DNA from: Pelomonas sp041914785
GTDB taxonomy: Bacteria > Pseudomonadota > Gammaproteobacteria > Burkholderiales > Burkholderiaceae_C
Direction of reading: 5' to 3'
Assembly (NCBI GenBank): GCA_041914785.1
Contig: JAYSCT010000003.1
Span: 14,295 to 78,294, forward strand
DNA length: 64,000 nt
Part shown: piece by piece, positions 30,848 to 38,876 of the stretch
Numbering within the stretch: the stretch's first letter is position 1
How the letters are laid out: every line of letters starts with the position of its first letter
Notes under the pieces: model-generated
Told to the model about the DNA's origin: nothing
Database searches by the model: none
The model's input: the letters and a program-made list of their open reading frames with translations, nothing else
Made by a program: the position numbers and the translations under genes

Positions 30848-30982
30848 TCGGCGGGCGCGGATTGAAACTTCACGCCCTACCCCGTCGCCTACTTGATGGC
30901 CTCACCGCCCGCCGTACTCGGCGGGCGAGGATTGAAACACGCCTGGCGAGGCGGATGGTCTGCGGCGGGCGCGGATTGAAAC
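30848..30982 (+). repeat. decayed trailer-end CRISPR repeats (three copies)
   Basis: After the last intact repeat there are three degenerate copies. The first (30848-30868) keeps only repeat positions 17-37. The second (30902-30938) is full length with four substitutions, two in the loop, one just after the stem and one at the first base. The third (30963-30982) keeps only positions 18-37. The two truncated copies have lost nearly the same 5' half. Decay at this end marks it as the old, leader-distal end. The repeat stem is lost in the two truncated copies, so their crRNAs probably cannot be processed. Confidence 0.92.
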
Positions 30983-31110
30983 TGAGCAAGCTCGCCCGCT
31001 TGCTACACGCGCCCGTTGCACCACCAGAAATGCTCTCTGGCCGGCTCCGGTTTCAAGTGTCGACGCCATGGGCCTCAGCGCCGACTTGGACTCCGGCGCT
31101 GCCCGGTCGT

Positions 31111-31578
31111 TCACATTCCGAGTTCGGTCAGCCCCGGGTGGTCATCCGGGCGGCGGCCCAGCGGCCAGTGGAACTTGCGGTCCTCGGCCTGGATCGGTCG
31201 GTCGTTGATGCTCGCGTGGCGATGTGTCATCAGGCCCTGGTCGTCGAACTCCCAGTTCTCGTTGCCATGGCTGCGGAACCAGTTGCCGGCGTCGTCGTGC
31301 CATTCGTACACGAAGCGCACGGCGATGCGATGGCCGTCGAAGGCCCACAGTTCCTTGATCAGGCGGTAGTCCAGTTCCCGCGCCCACTTGCGCTCCAGCA
31401 GCGCCTGCGCCTCGGCGCGCCCGCGCGGGAACTCCGCCCGGTTGCGCCAGACGGTGTCCGGGCTGTAGGCCAGCACGATGCGTGCGGGGTCGCGGCTGTT
31501 CCAGCCGTCTTCGGCCAGGCGGATCTTCTGGATCGCGGTTTCTCGGCTGAAGGGAGGCAGCGGGGGGCGGGTGTCCAT
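31111..31578 (-). CDS. DUF1348 (NTF2/SnoaL-like) protein
   Basis: Protein of 155 aa of the nuclear-transport-factor-2-like DUF1348 family. It has the conserved KIRLAEDGWNSRDPARIVLAYSPDTVWRNRAEF start, ALLERKWARELDYRLIKELWAF, IAVRFVYEWHDDAGNWFRSHGNENWEF and the LMTHRHASINDRPI ending. Biochemical role unknown. It lies divergently from a TetR regulator with two operator palindromes between them, so it is probably the regulated target. The start region follows AGGAGGTCAT-type context on the minus strand. Confidence 0.88.
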   Translation of the reverse strand: MDTRPPLPPFSRETAIQKIRLAEDGWNSRDPARIVLAYSPDTVWRNRAEFPRGRAEAQALLERKWARELDYRLIKELWAFDGHRIAVRFVYEWHDDAGNWFRSHGNENWEFDDQGLMTHRHASINDRPIQAEDRKFHWPLGRRPDDHPGLTELGM

Positions 31579-31628
31579 GGCGGAGGCTTTCAGGAGGAGG
31601 TCATGAGGGGCCGCAGACCGGCGGCACG

Positions 31629-31681
31629 TAGACAGATCTGTCTATGTGCCGGATTGTGGCGCATGTAGACAGACCTGTCTA
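31629..31681. promoter_or_regulatory. two TetR-type operators between divergent genes
   Basis: A perfect 16-bp palindrome TAGACAGATCTGTCTA at 31629-31644 and a near-identical copy TAGACAGACCTGTCTA at 31666-31681 (one central mismatch), 37 bp apart. The second ends 10 bp before the TetR start codon and the first lies 50 bp upstream of the DUF1348 start. Their position and symmetry indicate binding by the adjacent TetR protein, giving autoregulation plus control of the divergent gene. Confidence 0.88.
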
Positions 31682-31691
31682 TAGTCTCGAC

Positions 31692-32273
31692 ATGACCACG
31701 CAAACCGGCACCGCCGACCTCCCGGCCCGAGAACGCATCCTGCGCACAGCACATGACCTCTTCTACGCGGAGGGCCTGCGGGCCACCGGGATCGACCGCG
31801 TCATCGCCGAAGCGGGCGTGACCAAGGTGACCTTCTACCGGCACTTCCCGAGCAAGAACGACCTCATCCTGGCGTACCTGAACCTGCGCCACGCCCAGTG
31901 GATGGCGTGGTTCAGCGCGGCGCTGGCGCGTCACGGCGGCGCTGCCGCGGGCGCGCAGGCGCTCGTGCCGACGATGCAGGAATGGTTCAGCGGCCAGGCG
32001 CTGGGCGACTTCCGCGGCTGCGCCTTCCTCAACGGCGTCAGCGAGCTGGGGCCGGTGCTGCCGGCCGTCGTGGAGGTCACCCGCCAGCACAAGCAGGAGA
32101 TGACCGATGCCCTGGCCGCCCTGCTGCCGCCGTCGGATCAGCGCCAGCAAACGGCCGAGGCCCTGGCCACCGCCGTCGACGGCGCCATCGTGCAGGCCCA
32201 GTACAGCAGCGATCCGGCCACCGCGTTGGGCGCGCTGGCGCTCATCACCGCCCGGCTGACCGCCGGCACCTGA
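31692..32273 (+). CDS. TetR/AcrR-family transcriptional regulator
   Basis: Protein of 193 aa. N-terminal TetR HTH: ARERILRTAHDLFYAEGLRATGIDRVIAEAGVTKVTFYRHFPSKNDLI is the canonical pattern. The C-terminal ligand-binding region includes GCAFLNGVSELG, typical of one TetR subgroup that controls small oxidoreductase or NTF2-like genes. ATG at 31692 is chosen because the in-frame start at 31644 would place operator DNA in the coding region. Ligand unknown. Confidence 0.9.
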   Translation: MTTQTGTADLPARERILRTAHDLFYAEGLRATGIDRVIAEAGVTKVTFYRHFPSKNDLILAYLNLRHAQWMAWFSAALARHGGAAAGAQALVPTMQEWFSGQALGDFRGCAFLNGVSELGPVLPAVVEVTRQHKQEMTDALAALLPPSDQRQQTAEALATAVDGAIVQAQYSSDPATALGALALITARLTAGT

Positions 32274-32293
32274 ACGCGGCCAGCGCGACAGCG

Positions 32294-32530
32294 CTAGAAC
32301 GCGCCGTCTGCCGCTCGACGCAAGTCGGCCGCCATGCTCGGCATGGACGACTCCAGTTCGTGGGCCAGCCGGCGCAAGGCCATCGCCTCGCGCGCCAGCC
32401 GGGAGCGCTCGGCGTGCAGCGCGTGGACCTGGCGCCAGGTGCGCATCAGGTCGATGACATCGCCCAGCCAGGTGGCCAGGCGCGGGGTGAAGGGCTGCAC
32501 GGGGACCAGCACTTCGACATACGTGGACAT
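32294..32530 (-). CDS. small hypothetical protein (78 aa), helical
   Basis: Unrecognised. AGGAGA precedes the ATG at good spacing, and the composition is coding-like. The first 15 residues are a strand-like STYVEVLVPVQP; the remainder is amphipathic helix (WLGDVIDLMRTWRQVHALHAERSRLAREAMALRRLAHEL), possibly a coiled coil. It ends close to the convergent TetR gene. A palindrome at 32600-32617 lies about 70 bp upstream of its start. Confidence 0.6.
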   Translation of the reverse strand: MSTYVEVLVPVQPFTPRLATWLGDVIDLMRTWRQVHALHAERSRLAREAMALRRLAHELESSMPSMAADLRRAADGAF

Positions 32531-32599
32531 GAGGGTTCTCCTGTTTTCCGCTGCGGGGCCTCTGGTGAAGGCCGTTTCAAGCAGCGATTCAAGTTTGAA

Positions 32600-32617
32600 C
32601 CAAGGGTTAACCCTTGG
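32600..32617. promoter_or_regulatory. 18-bp perfect palindrome, candidate operator
   Basis: CCAAGGGTTAACCCTTGG is a perfect dyad in the 252-bp gap between a minus-strand small gene and msrPQ. A second short dyad TTCAA/TTGAA lies just to its left (32588-32599). The shape resembles a MerR-type or dimeric repressor site, but no good -10 box is seen on either strand, so the regulated gene is unknown. Confidence 0.45.
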
Positions 32618-32782
32618 CCATGACGCAGATCAAGGGCGCGGCGCGCGCGGCTGGTCAACGGGCAGGAAGCGTCCACCCACCCGGCCCTCGGCTTTACGCA
32701 TGACCTCGGGCAGCCCGCACCGCGCCGGTGTAAGTTGCGCCACCAGCCGGGCGACGCACCCCCACCACCTGCCGAGAGTTCC

Positions 32783-33751
32783 ATGCTGATCAAGACCCCC
32801 TTCTCCCACGAGCCCCTGCCCAGCGAGATCACGCCGCAGCAGGTCTACCTGAACCGCCGCAGCGCCATCGCCGGCCTGGGCCTGGCCGCCGCGTCGCCGC
32901 TGGCGCTGGCCCAGGGCGCCCCGGGTGGCGGCAAGCTGCCCAAGCTGCCCGGCGCGCGGTCGGCGGTGCCCGGCGCGATGGTGATCGACAAGCCCACCAG
33001 CTACGCCGACGCCACGTCCTACAACAACTTCTACGAGTTCGGCACCGACAAGTCCGACCCCGCCGAACGCGCCCACACGCTGAAGACGCGGCCCTGGACG
33101 GTCAGCGTGGAAGGCGAATGCGCCAAGCCCATGCGCCTGGACATCGAGACGCTGCTCAAGCTCGCACCGATGGAAGAGCGCATCTACCGGCTGCGCTGCG
33201 TGGAAGGCTGGAGCATGGTCATTCCCTGGGTCGGCTACTCGCTGGCCGAGGTGCTCAAGAAGGTGGAGCCCACGTCCAAGGCCAAGTACGTGGAGTTCAC
33301 CAGCCTGGCAGACCGGTCGCAGATGCCCGGCGTGCGCTCGGGCGTGCTGGACTGGCCCTACGTCGAGGGCCTACGCATCGACGAAGCCATGCACCCGCTG
33401 GCGATGCTGGTGTTCGGCATGTACGGCGAGGTGCTGCCCAACCAGAACGGCGCGCCGCTGCGGCTGGCGCTGCCCTGGAAGTACGGCTTCAAGTCGGCCA
33501 AGAGCATCGTCAAGATCCGCCTCGTCGAGAAGGAGCCCGTCTCCAGCTGGACCAAGGCCGCCCAGCAGGAGTACGGCTTCTACTCCAACGTGAACCCCAA
33601 CGTGCCGCACCCGCGCTGGAGCCAGGCCGCCGAGCGCCGCATCGGCGAGGACGGCCTGTTCGCCAAGAAGCGGCCCACGCTGCTGTTCAACGGCTACGAG
33701 GCGCAGGTGGGCCAGCTCTACGCGGGCATGGACCTGAAGCGGAACTTCTGA
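32783..33751 (+). CDS. msrP: protein-methionine-sulfoxide reductase catalytic subunit MsrP
   Basis: Protein of 322 aa, molybdopterin-dependent periplasmic enzyme that repairs oxidised methionines in envelope proteins (YedY family). A Tat-type signal is present (NRRSAIAGLGLAAASPLALAQ, twin Arg 25-26). The molybdenum-ligating cysteine is Cys139 in YRLRCVEGWSMVIPW. Downstream blocks FTSLADRSQMPGVRSGVLDWPYVEGLRIDEAMHPL and NGAPLRLALPWKYGFKSAKSIV are family-typical. ATG at 32783 is preferred to an upstream in-frame start of poor composition. Followed after 4 nt by msrQ, its membrane electron donor. Confidence 0.95.
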   Translation: MLIKTPFSHEPLPSEITPQQVYLNRRSAIAGLGLAAASPLALAQGAPGGGKLPKLPGARSAVPGAMVIDKPTSYADATSYNNFYEFGTDKSDPAERAHTLKTRPWTVSVEGECAKPMRLDIETLLKLAPMEERIYRLRCVEGWSMVIPWVGYSLAEVLKKVEPTSKAKYVEFTSLADRSQMPGVRSGVLDWPYVEGLRIDEAMHPLAMLVFGMYGEVLPNQNGAPLRLALPWKYGFKSAKSIVKIRLVEKEPVSSWTKAAQQEYGFYSNVNPNVPHPRWSQAAERRIGEDGLFAKKRPTLLFNGYEAQVGQLYAGMDLKRNF

Positions 33752-33755
33752 GCCG

Positions 33756-34379
33756 ATGCGACGCGCACTGACGACGGCACTGCTCAGCCGTGCCGCCAAG
33801 CCGCTGCTGTTCCTGCTGTGCCTGGCCCCTCTGGCCGCGCTGGTCTATGGCGCGGTCAACAACCAGCTGGGCGCCAACCCGGCCGAGAAGCTGATCCGCG
33901 AACTGGGCGAGTGGACGCTGCGGCTGCTGTGGCTGACGCTGGCCATCACGCCGCTGCGCGAGCTGACCGGGCTGGCGGCGCTGGCGCGCTTTCGCCGCAT
34001 GCTGGGCGTGTTCAGCTTCTTCTACGCGTCACTGCACCTGCTGGCCTATGGCTGGCTGGACCAGGGGCTGGACGTGGCCACCATCGCCGCCGACATCGCC
34101 AAGCGGCCCTTCATCCTGATGGGCTTCACGGCCTGGGCGCTGATGCTGCCGCTGGCCGCCACCAGCTTCAACCGCGCGATCAAGGCGCTCGGCGCGCCGC
34201 GCTGGCGGCTGCTGCACAAGGCGGTGTACGCGGTCAGCGTCATCGCGCTGCTGCACTTCATCTGGATGCGCGCCGGCAAGAACAACTTCGGCGAGCCGGC
34301 GGTCTACGGCGCCCTGCTCGCGCTGCTGCTGGGCTGGCGCCTTAAGTCTTTCTTCATGAAGCGCCCAGGGAAGCTTTAG
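33756..34379 (+). CDS. msrQ: MsrQ, heme-binding membrane subunit of MsrPQ
   Basis: Inner-membrane protein of 207 aa with about six hydrophobic segments, YedZ family (ferric-reductase-like transmembrane domain). It passes electrons from the quinone pool or flavin reductase to MsrP. Family blocks: LGANPAEKLIRELGEWTLRLLWLTLAITPLRELTG, RRMLGVFSFFYASLHLLAYGWLDQG and WRLLHKAVYAVSVIALLHFIWMRAGK, which contain the heme-ligand histidines (SLHLL, RLLHKAVY, LLHFIW). Tightly coupled to msrP. Confidence 0.95.
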   Translation: MRRALTTALLSRAAKPLLFLLCLAPLAALVYGAVNNQLGANPAEKLIRELGEWTLRLLWLTLAITPLRELTGLAALARFRRMLGVFSFFYASLHLLAYGWLDQGLDVATIAADIAKRPFILMGFTAWALMLPLAATSFNRAIKALGAPRWRLLHKAVYAVSVIALLHFIWMRAGKNNFGEPAVYGALLALLLGWRLKSFFMKRPGKL

Positions 34380-34439
34380 CCAGCGCCCGCAGCATGGGGG
34401 TCACCGGGATGCCTTCGCAGCCTGTTTGACGTCACCTCC

Positions 34440-35234
34440 ATGAAGTACCGCCTGCTGTTCTCCGCCCTGGCCCTGGCCGGCCTGTCCCTGAACGCGAGCG
34501 CCGCCGACGCGCCGCCCGCCAAGACCTCCACGCTCACCGTCGGTGCCGGCGTGGGCGTGTCGCCCCGCTTCGCCGGCTCCAAGGAAAACCAGGTGGGCCT
34601 GGCACCACTGCTGGACTACCAGCACGAGAGCGGCTTCTTCGCCAGCACGATGCGCGGCATCGGCTGGGGCAGCGAGGCCGACGGCATCAAGTTCAGCGCC
34701 GCGTTGGGCGCCCGCGGCGAACGCAGCGACAAGAAGCGCAACGTGCTGGGCACCGGCGGCGGCAGCGACGAGCTCAAGGGCATGGGCAAGGTCAAGGCCT
34801 CGGCCGTGGGCCTGTTCAGCGCCGGCTTCAAGCTGGGCGACAGCGCCGAGCTGCGCGCCGCGCTGGAACTGCCGCTGACGCAGCGCGACAACGGCCGCGC
34901 GCTGCACCTGGGCGCCGAGATGCCGCTGCTGCAGGGCAAGCAGGACTCGCTGTCGCTGAGCGCCAGCGCCAGCTACGGCGACGGCAAGTTCCTGCGCACC
35001 TACTTCGGAGTCACGCCCACGCAGTCGGCCGCCTCCGGCTACGCGCTGTTCACGCCCAAGGCCGGCTTCTACAAGACCGAGCTGAACCTGGCCTGGGCGC
35101 ACCGCGTGGACGGCCACTGGAGCGTCGTGACGACCGGCGGCGTCAGCCGCCTGCTGGGCGATGCCGGCAAGAGCCCGCTGGCGCGCCGCAAGACGGCCCC
35201 GGAAGGCGCAGTCCTGCTCACCTACACCTACTGA
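34440..35234 (+). CDS. MipA/OmpV-family outer-membrane protein
   Basis: Protein of 264 aa with a Sec signal peptide (KYRLLFSALALAGLSLNASA, cleavage before ADAPP). The mature part starts with LTVGAGVGVSPRFAGSKENQVGLAPLLDYQH, the MipA signature (a Y/F-x-GS motif early in the barrel). It alternates hydrophobic strands typical of a beta-barrel and ends in an aromatic TYTY. MipA in E. coli scaffolds MltA and PBP1B. The role of this homologue is unknown. It lies alone, 60 bp after msrQ. Confidence 0.85.
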   Translation: MKYRLLFSALALAGLSLNASAADAPPAKTSTLTVGAGVGVSPRFAGSKENQVGLAPLLDYQHESGFFASTMRGIGWGSEADGIKFSAALGARGERSDKKRNVLGTGGGSDELKGMGKVKASAVGLFSAGFKLGDSAELRAALELPLTQRDNGRALHLGAEMPLLQGKQDSLSLSASASYGDGKFLRTYFGVTPTQSAASGYALFTPKAGFYKTELNLAWAHRVDGHWSVVTTGGVSRLLGDAGKSPLARRKTAPEGAVLLTYTY

Positions 35235-35313
35235 TCCGCGGCCCCTGGCAAGGGGGTGAAGGCGCAGTTTGGGACAATGGCGGTCTTTGCCAGCCGCCAC
35301 TGCGTCCCCGCCC

Positions 35314-36576
35314 ATGCCCGACCACACCCTGCCGACCACCCGCGTCGACGTCGCCATCCTCGGCGGCGGCCCCGCCGGCTGCAGCGCCGCGTCCTGGCTG
35401 GGCCAGCTGGGGCTGACGGCGCTGCTCGTCGAGCGCGAGCCGCAGCTGTGCGCGGCGCTGTGGGGGCTGTCGTTCCGCCAGGACTGGGTGCTGGGCCAGC
35501 CGGCCAGCGCGCTGGCCGAGCTGGCGCAGCGCTACGCCAGCCAGGTGCAGGCCACGCCGGGCATCGCGCTGCGCCTGGCCACCACGGCCGAATCCGCCCG
35601 CCATGCCGCGGGCGCCTGGACGCTGCAGCTGGCCACCGGCGAGCATGTGCAGGCGCGGGCGCTGCTGGTGGCCACCGGCCTGCGGCTGCTGCGGCCGGCG
35701 CGCTACTTCGGCGTGCCGCACCCGCGCGTGCTGGACGCCACCGCGCTGACGGCCCGCCGCGACGCGCTGCCCGCCGGCCGCGTGCTGCTGCTGGGCGCCG
35801 GTGACAACGCGGCCGAGAACGCGCTGTTCCTGGCCGACCGCGGCTGCGACGTGACCGTGTGGGCCCGCGGCGACTGGCGCGCCCAGGCCCACCTCGTCGC
35901 CCGCGTGACGGCACATCCGCGCATCCAGCTGCGCCTGGCCACGCCGCTGCCCGACGCGCTGCGGCCGGACGACAGCGGCGTGACGGTGGGCGACGAGCGC
36001 TTTGACATCGCTGCCGCGCTGCTGGGCTTCGAGACCGAGCCCTCCGCCTTCCAGCTGCTCAGCGAGCATGACCGCCCGCACGCCTTCGTCGCCGGCGACG
36101 CCAGCGGCCGCTGGCACCCCTGCGTGCAGACGGCGCTGGCCGACGGCGTGCAGGCCGCCAAGCTCATCGAGCAGGCGCTGCGCCCGGAGGGCCCCACGGC
36201 CGCGCCGCAGCGCTTCAACAACCGACAAGTCATCCACCTGCAGGGCCTGCGCTTCAAGGCCAACCTGGGCATCCTGGACTTCGAGCGCACCGGCCCGCAG
36301 CCCATCCAGGTGGACGCCGAGGTCAACCTCGGCGCGCTGCCCATCGTCGCCCGCGACGCCGACATCGGCCGCGTGCTGGACTACCGCCGCATCCGCGCGG
36401 CCATCATCGACGAATGCACCACCGAGCACACCGACCTCGTCGAGGCGCTGGTGGGCAAGCTCAGCAACCGCCTGATGAGCCTGGCCGGCGTCGTCGGCGT
36501 GCGCGTGAAGCTGACCAAGCTCGAAATCTTCCCGGACTGCGAAGTCGCCGTCAGCGCCGAAACCGGGCAATGGTGA
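35314..36576 (+). CDS. FAD/NAD(P)-dependent oxidoreductase fused to dihydroneopterin aldolase (FolB)
   Basis: Protein of 420 aa. Residues about 10-290 form a thioredoxin-reductase-like flavoprotein: FAD site DVAILGGGPAGCSAASWLGQ, a second nucleotide-binding site GRVLLLGAGDNAAENALFLADRG, and the HAFVAGDASG motif near the end. The redox CxxC of thioredoxin reductase is not apparent. Residues about 300-420 are a complete FolB domain (LQGLRFKANLGILDFERTGPQPIQVD...DYRRIRAAIIDECTTEHTDLVEALVGKLSNRL), the enzyme that converts dihydroneopterin in folate synthesis. The stop of this gene lies just upstream of ttcA. The fusion is continuous, with no frameshift sign. How the flavoprotein serves folate metabolism is unknown. 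Confidence 0.88.
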   Translation: MPDHTLPTTRVDVAILGGGPAGCSAASWLGQLGLTALLVEREPQLCAALWGLSFRQDWVLGQPASALAELAQRYASQVQATPGIALRLATTAESARHAAGAWTLQLATGEHVQARALLVATGLRLLRPARYFGVPHPRVLDATALTARRDALPAGRVLLLGAGDNAAENALFLADRGCDVTVWARGDWRAQAHLVARVTAHPRIQLRLATPLPDALRPDDSGVTVGDERFDIAAALLGFETEPSAFQLLSEHDRPHAFVAGDASGRWHPCVQTALADGVQAAKLIEQALRPEGPTAAPQRFNNRQVIHLQGLRFKANLGILDFERTGPQPIQVDAEVNLGALPIVARDADIGRVLDYRRIRAAIIDECTTEHTDLVEALVGKLSNRLMSLAGVVGVRVKLTKLEIFPDCEVAVSAETGQW

Positions 36577-36602
36577 CCACCCCCACGAACTCCCCGACCG
36601 CC

Positions 36603-37532
36603 ATGAACACCGACGTCATCGACCACGCCCCGGCCGCCTCCGCCGAAGACATCGCCGCCAAGAAGGCCGCGCACGAGATCAACAAGCTGTCCAAGCGCCT
36701 GCACCGCCAGGTGGGCCAGGCCATCACCGACTTCAACATGATCGAAGACGGCGACAAGGTCATGGTGTGCCTCTCCGGCGGCAAGGACAGCTACGCGATG
36801 CTGGACATCCTGCTGAACCTGCAGCAGCGTGCGCCCATCAAGTTCAGCCTCATCGCCGTCAACCTCGACCAGAAGCAGCCCGGCTTCCCGGAAGAAGTGC
36901 TGCCCGCCTACCTCAAGAGCCGCGGCGTCGACTTCCACATCGAGAACCAGGACACCTACAGCATCGTCAAGAAGCTGGTGCCCGAAGGCAAGACGACCTG
37001 CAGCCTGTGCTCGCGCCTGCGCCGCGGCATCCTGTACCGCGTGGCCGGCGACCTGGGCTGCACCAAGATCGCGCTGGGCCACCACCGCGACGACATCGTC
37101 ACGACGCTGTTCCTGAACATGTTCTTCGGCAGCCGCATGAAGGGCATGCCGCCCAAGCTCGTCAGCGACGACGGCAAGAACGTCGTCATCCGCCCGCTGG
37201 CCTACGTGAAGGAGCCCGACCTCGTGCGCTGGGCCGAGCACCGCGAGTTCCCCATCATTCCGTGCAACCTGTGCGGCAGCCAGGAGAACCTGCAGCGCGT
37301 GCAGGTCAAGGCCATGATCAATGAATGGGAGAAGCGCTACCCGGGCCGCATCGACAACATCTTCACCGCCATGACCAACATCGTGCCCTCGCACATGATG
37401 GACAAGAAGCTGTTCCCGTTCGAGACCATCAAAGCCACGGGCGTTGCCGATGCCGGCGGCGACATCGCGTTCGACGACGACGAGAGCTGCGCCCCGCCCG
37501 TGCAGAGCGTCGGCATCACCATCGTCAAGTGA
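36603..37532 (+). CDS. ttcA: tRNA 2-thiocytidine(32) synthetase TtcA
   Basis: Protein of 309 aa from the ATG at 36603. An in-frame ATG at 36570 would add 11 Thr/Pro-rich residues and overlap the upstream gene by 7 nt; neither has a convincing ribosome-binding site. The PP-loop LSGGKDSYAMLDILL binds ATP. Cysteines of CSLC and CNLC supply the Fe-S cluster. GHHRDDIVTTLFLNMFFGSRMKGMPPKL is the typical TtcA middle. It thiolates C32 of certain tRNAs. The stop overlaps the start of the next lipoprotein gene (GTGA). Confidence 0.94.
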   Translation: MNTDVIDHAPAASAEDIAAKKAAHEINKLSKRLHRQVGQAITDFNMIEDGDKVMVCLSGGKDSYAMLDILLNLQQRAPIKFSLIAVNLDQKQPGFPEEVLPAYLKSRGVDFHIENQDTYSIVKKLVPEGKTTCSLCSRLRRGILYRVAGDLGCTKIALGHHRDDIVTTLFLNMFFGSRMKGMPPKLVSDDGKNVVIRPLAYVKEPDLVRWAEHREFPIIPCNLCGSQENLQRVQVKAMINEWEKRYPGRIDNIFTAMTNIVPSHMMDKKLFPFETIKATGVADAGGDIAFDDDESCAPPVQSVGITIVK

Positions 37533-38053
37533 CGCGCCGGCTCTGCGCATGGGCCGGTGCCGCCGGGCTGGCGCTGCTGGCCGGCTGCGCCACCCGCTAC
37601 GCCGAGCCGCCGCCGAGCGCGCCGGCCGCCACGCTGACCATCGCTCACCAGGGCAAGGACTTCCCGTCCTGGACCACGGTGACCGTCTTCGACAACGGCG
37701 GCTGCCAGGCCTCGCCCGCGTCCGGCCGCATCGGCACCGTGGGCAAGGCTTACGACCTGTCCGAGAAGCCCCAGTCCACCCGGGTGCGCGCCCGCCAGCC
37801 GCTGCACGTGTCCGTGCAGGGCACGTCATCCAGCGCCGTGTCGGTGACCGGCGTGAACGGCCCGTTGACCCGCTACACCTGCACCAGCCTCGTCAGCTTC
37901 ACGCCCGAGGCGGGCCGGGCCTACACCGTGTCCCAGCGCGTCTACGCGCCGGGCCGCTGCAAGGCCGTCGTCACGGACGACGCGACGCAAGCCCCGCCCC
38001 CCGACCTCGTGCAGCCGCCCACGCCGGCCGCCTGCGAATCGAACGGGCCGTGA
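37529..38053 (+). CDS. putative lipoprotein (174 aa)
   Basis: Read from a GTG that overlaps the ttcA stop (GTGA), hence co-translated. Signal sequence with lipobox: LCAWAGAAGLALLAGC, so the mature protein is a lipoprotein starting at Cys. The mature part is beta-rich with two further cysteines and a Pro-rich tail. No family recognised. A second unrelated lipoprotein gene follows 130 bp downstream. Confidence 0.7.
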   Translation: MTRRLCAWAGAAGLALLAGCATRYAEPPPSAPAATLTIAHQGKDFPSWTTVTVFDNGGCQASPASGRIGTVGKAYDLSEKPQSTRVRARQPLHVSVQGTSSSAVSVTGVNGPLTRYTCTSLVSFTPEAGRAYTVSQRVYAPGRCKAVVTDDATQAPPPDLVQPPTPAACESNGP

Positions 38054-38183
38054 CCACCGCCCCGGGGCACGCCTGACCCCGGCCTGACGCCAGGCCAATG
38101 GGTGACATCTGGTTGCGTCCGGACACAGTGCGGCAAACTGCCCGCCTGAAGATCGTCCGTACAGCCCAACCCTGGAGGCTCGC

Positions 38184-38813
38184 ATGTTCACACCCACCCG
38201 CCGGCTGGTGCTCACCAGCCTGAGCGCCGCGGCCCTGCTGGCCGTCACCGGCTGCGCCGGCCCGTACACCGTGTCCGCCGACGTATCCAGTTATGGCAAC
38301 TGGCCTGCCGACCGCAAGCCCGGCACCTACGCCTTCGACCGCCTGCCCTCGCAGCAGCAGAACGAGGAAGCCGCCAAGCGCCAGACCGCGCTGGAAGACG
38401 CCGTGCGCCCGGCGCTGGAGAAGGCCGGTTTCACGCCGGCCGCCGACGCCAAGACTGCCGACGTGCTCGTCACGCTGGGCGCCCGCGTGACCGCCTACGA
38501 CCCCGTGCCCTGGGACGACCCGCTGTGGTGGCGCTGGCGCGGCCGGCTGATGATCTCGCCGCGCTACGGCTACGTGGGCCCCGGCCCCTGGGGCTGGCGC
38601 CAGGACCCGTTCTTCGACCGCCGCTACGACCGCGCCGTGGCCGTGCTGCTGCGCGACCGCGCCAGCGGCGAGGCGCTGTACGAGGCGCATGCCAGCAACG
38701 AGGGCATCTCCGCCGGCGACGGGCTGCTGGGGCCGCTGTTCTCCGCGTCGCTGGCCGAGTTCCCCAAGGTCGACCCGAAGTCGCACCGGGTCTCCGTACA
38801 GACATCGCGCTGA
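38184..38813 (+). CDS. DUF4136-domain lipoprotein
   Basis: Protein of 209 aa with a lipoprotein signal (LTSLSAAALLAVTGCAG). The body fits DUF4136: YGNWPADRKPGTYAFDRLPS at the start, EDAVRPALEKAGFTPA and DVLVTLGARVTAYDP, then a W/R/G-rich segment (WWRWRGRLMISPRYGY) and a C-terminal AVAVLLRDRASGEALYEAHASNEG. An envelope role is likely, function unknown. TGGAGG ribosome-binding site at 38173-38178. Confidence 0.8.
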   Translation: MFTPTRRLVLTSLSAAALLAVTGCAGPYTVSADVSSYGNWPADRKPGTYAFDRLPSQQQNEEAAKRQTALEDAVRPALEKAGFTPAADAKTADVLVTLGARVTAYDPVPWDDPLWWRWRGRLMISPRYGYVGPGPWGWRQDPFFDRRYDRAVAVLLRDRASGEALYEAHASNEGISAGDGLLGPLFSASLAEFPKVDPKSHRVSVQTSR

Positions 38814-38876
38814 GCGCAGCCGCGCGGCCGGCCTGCCCATAATCGCGGCTTCGCAAAAAGAAGTCGCAAGGCAGGC

